Source of the DNA: Bacillota bacterium
Lineage (GTDB): Bacteria; Bacillota; Clostridia; Christensenellales; SZUA-584
Assembly (NCBI GenBank): GCA_023441905.1
Contig: JAEZNC010000232.1
Span: 1-8,500 of the forward strand
Length of the DNA stretch: 8,500 nt
Direction: 5' to 3'
Positions 6,561 to 8,500 of the stretch are shown in pieces. Below the pieces are notes generated by a model. That model was not told the origin of the DNA. It searched no databases and saw only the letters and a program-made list of their open reading frames with translations. The position numbers and the translations under genes are program-made. The first letter of the stretch is position 1; every line of letters begins with the position of its first letter.

Positions 6561-6905
6561 CTATAACCGTCTTTTTTTGTCCTGTCCAAAACCCCTTGAA
6601 TTACCGCCTTCAAAATGTTTTTTAATCAAAGACAGGTCACCATAGCCTGTCTCCAATGTATGTCCGTCGGTGATGCCTGATTCGGCCTTGCTGACCACAT
6701 CCTCATCGAGCTCACTGAAGGTAATACCGCAGCGGCGCGCAAGCACATAAGCCAGCAGCACGGCGCCTCCGAGGGCATCCTTGAGTTCTCCGCGGCCGCC
6801 CGGAGACAGCGATGCCCGCAGGACATCGGCAGATTCGCTGATGAACTCGGCCTTTAATACTTCAATCATTTTTGCATTAGAGGCCACATTAACAGATTGA
6901 TGCAT
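6561..6905 (-). CDS. MazG-like family protein
   Basis: The 114-residue protein matches the short clostridial MazG-like family in overall plan: an opening helix (AKMIEVLKAEF, 11-21), a central helix (ELKDALGGAVLLAYVLARRCGI, 40-61) and the closing YGDLS (88-92). True MazG enzymes hydrolyse nucleoside triphosphates using an EExxE..D metal site. That site is not complete here, with only E40 and D43 obvious, so catalysis is doubtful. I chose the ATG at 6905 because AAAAGGTGG stands about 8 bp upstream; an ATG at 6911 and a GTG at 6917 are too close to it. It is the first gene after a good sigma-A promoter and leads the DUF2232-gdpP-rplI run. The basic tail (GFGQDKKRRL) may be genus-specific. Confidence 0.82.
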   Translation of the reverse strand: MHQSVNVASNAKMIEVLKAEFISESADVLRASLSPGGRGELKDALGGAVLLAYVLARRCGITFSELDEDVVSKAESGITDGHTLETGYGDLSLIKKHFEGGNSRGFGQDKKRRL

Positions 6906-6960
6906 ACGCATAACCACCTTTTAATGAAATTGCCCCAATACCTCTGCTGCAAGTGTCTTT

Positions 6961-6989
6961 ATTCTATCTGTAAAAGAGGCAATAGTCAA
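6961..6989 (-). promoter_or_regulatory. Sigma-A promoter for the MazG-like - DUF2232 - gdpP - rplI operon
   Basis: On the minus strand TTGACT (6989-6984) and TAGAAT (6966-6961) are separated by exactly 17 bp, each one mismatch from consensus. The predicted start of transcription is near 6954, giving a leader of about 50 nt before the MazG-like ATG. This is the best promoter in the window. Confidence 0.75.
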
Positions 6990-7173
6990 TGGCAGCGGGC
7001 GGATGGGCACCTGACATCGCTTGACAGGCCATGCAAAAAAGCCGCAAACGATTGGCTGCTTATGAAGTGTATTCTGCCTTACGGGAAATGGGTCTATGCT
7101 GACGAAAGCACCGCCATTGAATCTGCGATTGTATGAACGGGTTAATCGCAGGAGCCAATTTATGAACTTGTAG

Positions 7174-7196
7174 TCATTTAAAGCGTTTATACATGG
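7174..7196 (+). repeat. Diverged copy of a repeat block also present after dnaB
   Basis: The 23 bp here share about 19 positions, in the same orientation, with 1634-1656; the common cores are AAGCGTTT and ACATGG. Both copies lie in intergenic DNA and near further shared blocks, so shared ancestry is more likely than chance, but divergence is considerable. Confidence 0.4.
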
Positions 7197-7253
7197 GATG
7201 CGCTCAATTTTCGTAGTCACGTTGCTACGCTCTTCACTACGTAATCTAAAGCA

Positions 7254-7327
7254 TGACAGGCAGGGATTTTTCATCAAGCTGTGTCACCGATAGGTGACTG
7301 AAGCAGAGAAAATAGTTGAACCTGTCA
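7254..7327. repeat. Symmetric palindromic element, 74 bp
   Basis: A central 6-bp stem, GTCACC (7283-7288) and GGTGAC (7293-7298) with loop GATA, sits exactly midway between inverted ends TGACAGG (7254-7260) and CCTGTCA (7321-7327). Both flanks are 22 bp long, so all parts share the centre 7290.5. The flanks themselves pair poorly. The left half (7254-7277) recurs in inverted form after rplI and dnaB. It could be a MITE- or REP-like intergenic repeat or its remnant. No target duplication was identified. Confidence 0.5.
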
Positions 7328-7349
7328 CTCTCTCCGAGATTTCGTGCCA

Positions 7350-7388
7350 CTTATCGACCTGTCCCTTCGGCAAGCAGGGCTTATCGAC
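7350..7388. repeat. Short direct repeat CTTATCGAC
   Basis: CTTATCGAC occurs at 7350-7358 and again at 7380-7388, exactly 30 bp apart, each followed within three bases by CCTG or CTG. A small stem (CCCT 7363-7366 with AGGG 7376-7379) lies between them. It has no assigned role and belongs to the repeat-rich spacer. Confidence 0.4.
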
Positions 7389-7420
7389 AGCCTGCAAATT
7401 TATGCTCTTTTTGCGCAAAT

Positions 7421-7454
7421 AAAAAAACCGCACGCAGTTTTATTCAACGTGCGG
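7421..7454 (-). terminator. Intrinsic terminator of spo0A
   Basis: On the minus strand CCGCACG (7454-7448) pairs perfectly with CGTGCGG (7434-7428) around a 13-nt loop and is followed by seven T (7427-7421). It starts 12 bp after the spo0A stop codon. A shorter T-run on the other side (7455-7459 on the plus strand) could also let it stop transcription in the opposite direction. Confidence 0.93.
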
Positions 7455-7466
7455 ATTTTTGTTATT

Positions 7467-8237
7467 TTAAGCACTCCTGTCCATAATGAGTTTATCCGCC
7501 ATCAGGGCGATAAACTCGCCGTTTGTGGGTTTATCCTTGTTTGTGTAAATGTTGTACCCGAGAAAGTTATTGATGTTCTCGATTTTTCCGCGAGACCAGG
7601 CCACTTCAATGGCATGCCGGATGGCGCGTTCCACTTTGCTCGCGCTGGTGTCAAACGGCTCCGCAATGCCGGGGTACAGCTTTTTGGTGATCGAATTGAT
7701 CAGATCCGGGTTTTTGACGACCATTTTGATGGCTTCCCGGAGGAAGTGATACCCTTTGATATGGGCAGGGATGCCTATCGACAGGAAAACGGCTGTGATT
7801 TTTTCGTCGAGCGTTTTGGACCGGACGGGTGTCGGCGTGCGGCGGGTGGTAATCACGCGGTTGCCAAACATGTCCTGTATCCTCTTGTAGAGGATGTCCT
7901 TGTTGAAAGGTTTAATCATGTAATATTTTGCCCCCAGATCACAGGCCAGTTTTATGAGCTTTTCGTTGCCAACGGCCGAAACAACGATAATGGCGGGCAT
8001 CGACTCAAATTCGGATGTATTGAGCCTTTCGAGTAAAGACAGCCCGTCCGCTTCCGGCATAATCATGTCGACAATGAGGGCGTCCGGCGCCACTTCTTTA
8101 ATTAAGCCGACAGCTTCTACCGCGTTATTGCATGACCCCACTACCTCTACGTCATTCTTTGTGCTGAAAAACTTTGTAAGCATTTCGTTGAGTTGGACAT
8201 TGTCTTCAATGATGAGAAGCTTGATTTTACGATCCAT
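7467..8237 (-). CDS. spo0A: Stage 0 sporulation protein A, Spo0A
   Basis: Spo0A is the response regulator that, once phosphorylated, commits the cell to sporulation and activates or represses genes through TGTCGAA boxes. The protein has 256 residues, slightly shorter than the 267 of B. subtilis. The receiver domain (about 4-125) has the acidic pair E11-D12, phosphoacceptor D57 (IVDMIMP), S87 and K109 (IKPF). A variable linker (about 126-141) leads to the Spo0A-specific DNA-binding domain (about 142-256). That domain contains SKVERAIRHAIEVAWSRG (200-217) and KPTNGEFIALMADKL (236-250), almost unchanged from the family. The ATG at 8237 is preceded by AAAGGAG with 8 bp spacing. It is a single-gene unit closed by its own terminator, and its promoter carries candidate Spo0A boxes that suggest autoregulation. 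Confidence 0.98.
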   Translation of the reverse strand: MDRKIKLLIIEDNVQLNEMLTKFFSTKNDVEVVGSCNNAVEAVGLIKEVAPDALIVDMIMPEADGLSLLERLNTSEFESMPAIIVVSAVGNEKLIKLACDLGAKYYMIKPFNKDILYKRIQDMFGNRVITTRRTPTPVRSKTLDEKITAVFLSIGIPAHIKGYHFLREAIKMVVKNPDLINSITKKLYPGIAEPFDTSASKVERAIRHAIEVAWSRGKIENINNFLGYNIYTNKDKPTNGEFIALMADKLIMDRSA

Positions 8238-8305
8238 TGATAATACTCCTTTCGTTTGCTGTGTTTTTTAAATCTAATCCTCAACCCTCAAAAAATGACG
8301 TTTAG

Positions 8306-8312
8306 TGTCGAA
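8306..8312 (+). promoter_or_regulatory. Spo0A box (0A box), exact TGTCGAA
   Basis: An exact match to the published 0A-box core TGNCGAA lies about 70 bp upstream of the spo0A ATG, in the predicted leader just downstream of the promoter at 8342-8370. A seven-base match can occur by chance, but its position in the spo0A control region favours a functional autoregulatory site. Confidence 0.55.
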
Positions 8313-8341
8313 ACGTACCACTAAAAGAAATATTTGTTAGT

Positions 8342-8370
8342 ATATTAACACGCCATTTCGTGTTTGACAA
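8342..8370 (-). promoter_or_regulatory. Probable spo0A promoter with dyad in the spacer and overlapping 0A-like box
   Basis: On the minus strand TTGTCA (8370-8365) and TAATAT (8347-8342) are 17 bp apart, acceptable for sigma-A. A 6-bp inverted repeat (AACACG 8347-8352 and CGTGTT 8359-8364) fills the spacer. TGTCAAA (8369-8363), a degenerate 0A box, overlaps the -35. I found no convincing sigma-H promoter. Confidence 0.5.
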
Positions 8371-8393
8371 TGCAAATACGCAAAGTTCAAGAC

Positions 8394-8420
8394 AAAAAAA
8401 AATAAATTTCTTAGGAAATT
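8394..8420 (-). terminator. Weak terminator-like hairpin upstream of spo0A
   Basis: On the minus strand AATTTC (8420-8415) pairs with GAAATT (8410-8405) around a 4-nt loop, and a run of nine T (8402-8394) follows almost at once. The stem is AT-rich and short, so termination may be inefficient. If real, it ends the transcript of an upstream gene outside the window and isolates the spo0A promoter. Confidence 0.4.
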
Positions 8421-8445
8421 GAATAAAGTTCGTCATGAGGCGAAA

Positions 8446-8456
8446 TTACGACAAAA
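8446..8456 (-). promoter_or_regulatory. Possible distal 0A-like box
   Basis: The minus strand reads TTTTGTCGTAA, differing at one core base from the extended 0A-box pattern TTTTGTCGAA. It lies about 80 bp upstream of the predicted spo0A promoter. The remaining bases of 8421-8500 show no open reading frame or other structure that I can support. Confidence 0.25.
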
Positions 8457-8500
8457 TAAGCTAAAAACAGCACCATAACGATATGAGGACTGGTCAGGCG

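Larger units (their letters stand above)
6990..7420. other. Gene-free spacer between spo0A and the gdpP operon
   Basis: These 430 bp contain no credible gene. A minus-strand open frame of 118 codons (7277-6921) runs across the operon promoter and repeat sequence, has no recognisable domain and no good RBS, and is rejected. The spacer contains several inverted or repeated pieces. They are a CCTGACA/TGACAGG pair near 7012-7028, CGTAGT/ACTACG (7212-7217 and 7236-7241), the symmetric element at 7254-7327, and a CTTATCGAC direct repeat (7350-7358 and 7380-7388). It looks like a mosaic of decayed intergenic repeats. Confidence 0.55.

Noticed and set aside
3207..6613. A new defence or mobile system hidden in the main gene cluster
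   Set aside because: All genes here are recognisable housekeeping or conserved families in their usual order, with no transposase, integrase, nuclease or toxin-antitoxin features.
7021..7260. Possible tRNA or known riboswitch in the spo0A-gdpP operon spacer
   Set aside because: No cloverleaf, no GGTTCGA-type T-loop with matching acceptor stem, and no riboswitch core recognised; only short inverted repeats are present.
6921..7277. Minus-strand open frame of 118 codons before the MazG-like gene
   Set aside because: It spans the operon promoter and the repeat-like sequence, has no recognisable domain, odd composition and no clear RBS; better explained as chance readthrough of a spacer.
7344..8036. 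Long plus-strand open frame of 230 codons antisense to spo0A
   Set aside because: It is the reverse-strand shadow of a clearly conserved spo0A and also crosses the spo0A terminator; no family features in its product.

Overview
The window comes from a spore-forming member of the Clostridia (Bacillota). The evidence is an intact Spo0A, the cluster DUF2232/YybS - GdpP - ribosomal protein L9 - replicative helicase DnaB, which is conserved in low-GC Gram-positives, and Shine-Dalgarno-type starts such as AAAGGAG before spo0A. Base composition is moderate and the coding regions are fairly GC-rich, so this looks more like an Oscillospirales-type clostridium than a classical AT-rich Clostridium. That placement is inference.

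Layout. All but one of the genes lie on the minus strand, so transcription reads from high to low coordinates. At the right end (8238-8500) is the spo0A control region. It has a weak terminator-like hairpin for whatever gene lies upstream, a probable sigma-A promoter whose -35 overlaps a possible Spo0A box, and an exact Spo0A box (TGTCGAA) in the leader. spo0A (7467-8237) ends in a strong intrinsic terminator (7421-7454). About 430 bp without a credible gene follow (6990-7420), holding repeat-like and palindromic sequence. A good sigma-A promoter (6961-6989) then drives a tight run: MazG-like protein, DUF2232 membrane protein, GdpP (c-di-AMP phosphodiesterase) and RplI. These genes are separated by at most a few bases or overlap. 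dnaB follows after 154 bp that contain their own promoter-like sequence and three successive inverted repeats. dnaB is closed by a terminator at 1473-1496. Further left are a membrane-anchored phosphodiester glycosidase (NAGPA) domain protein and a 60-residue two-helix membrane protein. These converge, with only 4 bp between stop codons, on the 3' end of an unidentified plus-strand gene (1-124).

How the genes relate. L9 and DnaB serve translation and replication. GdpP lowers the second messenger c-di-AMP. Spo0A is the master switch for sporulation. The gdpP-rplI-dnaB order is ancient housekeeping synteny. spo0A immediately upstream of it is not the arrangement I know from model Firmicutes, and the repeat-rich gap between them is a plausible rearrangement seam.

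I found no tRNA, rRNA, CRISPR array, transposase or phage gene, and no convincing new multi-gene system. The most interesting material is non-coding: the dnaB leader, the spo0A promoter, and a family of diverged intergenic repeats with copies near 1561-1690, 3183-3205 and 7174-7327.
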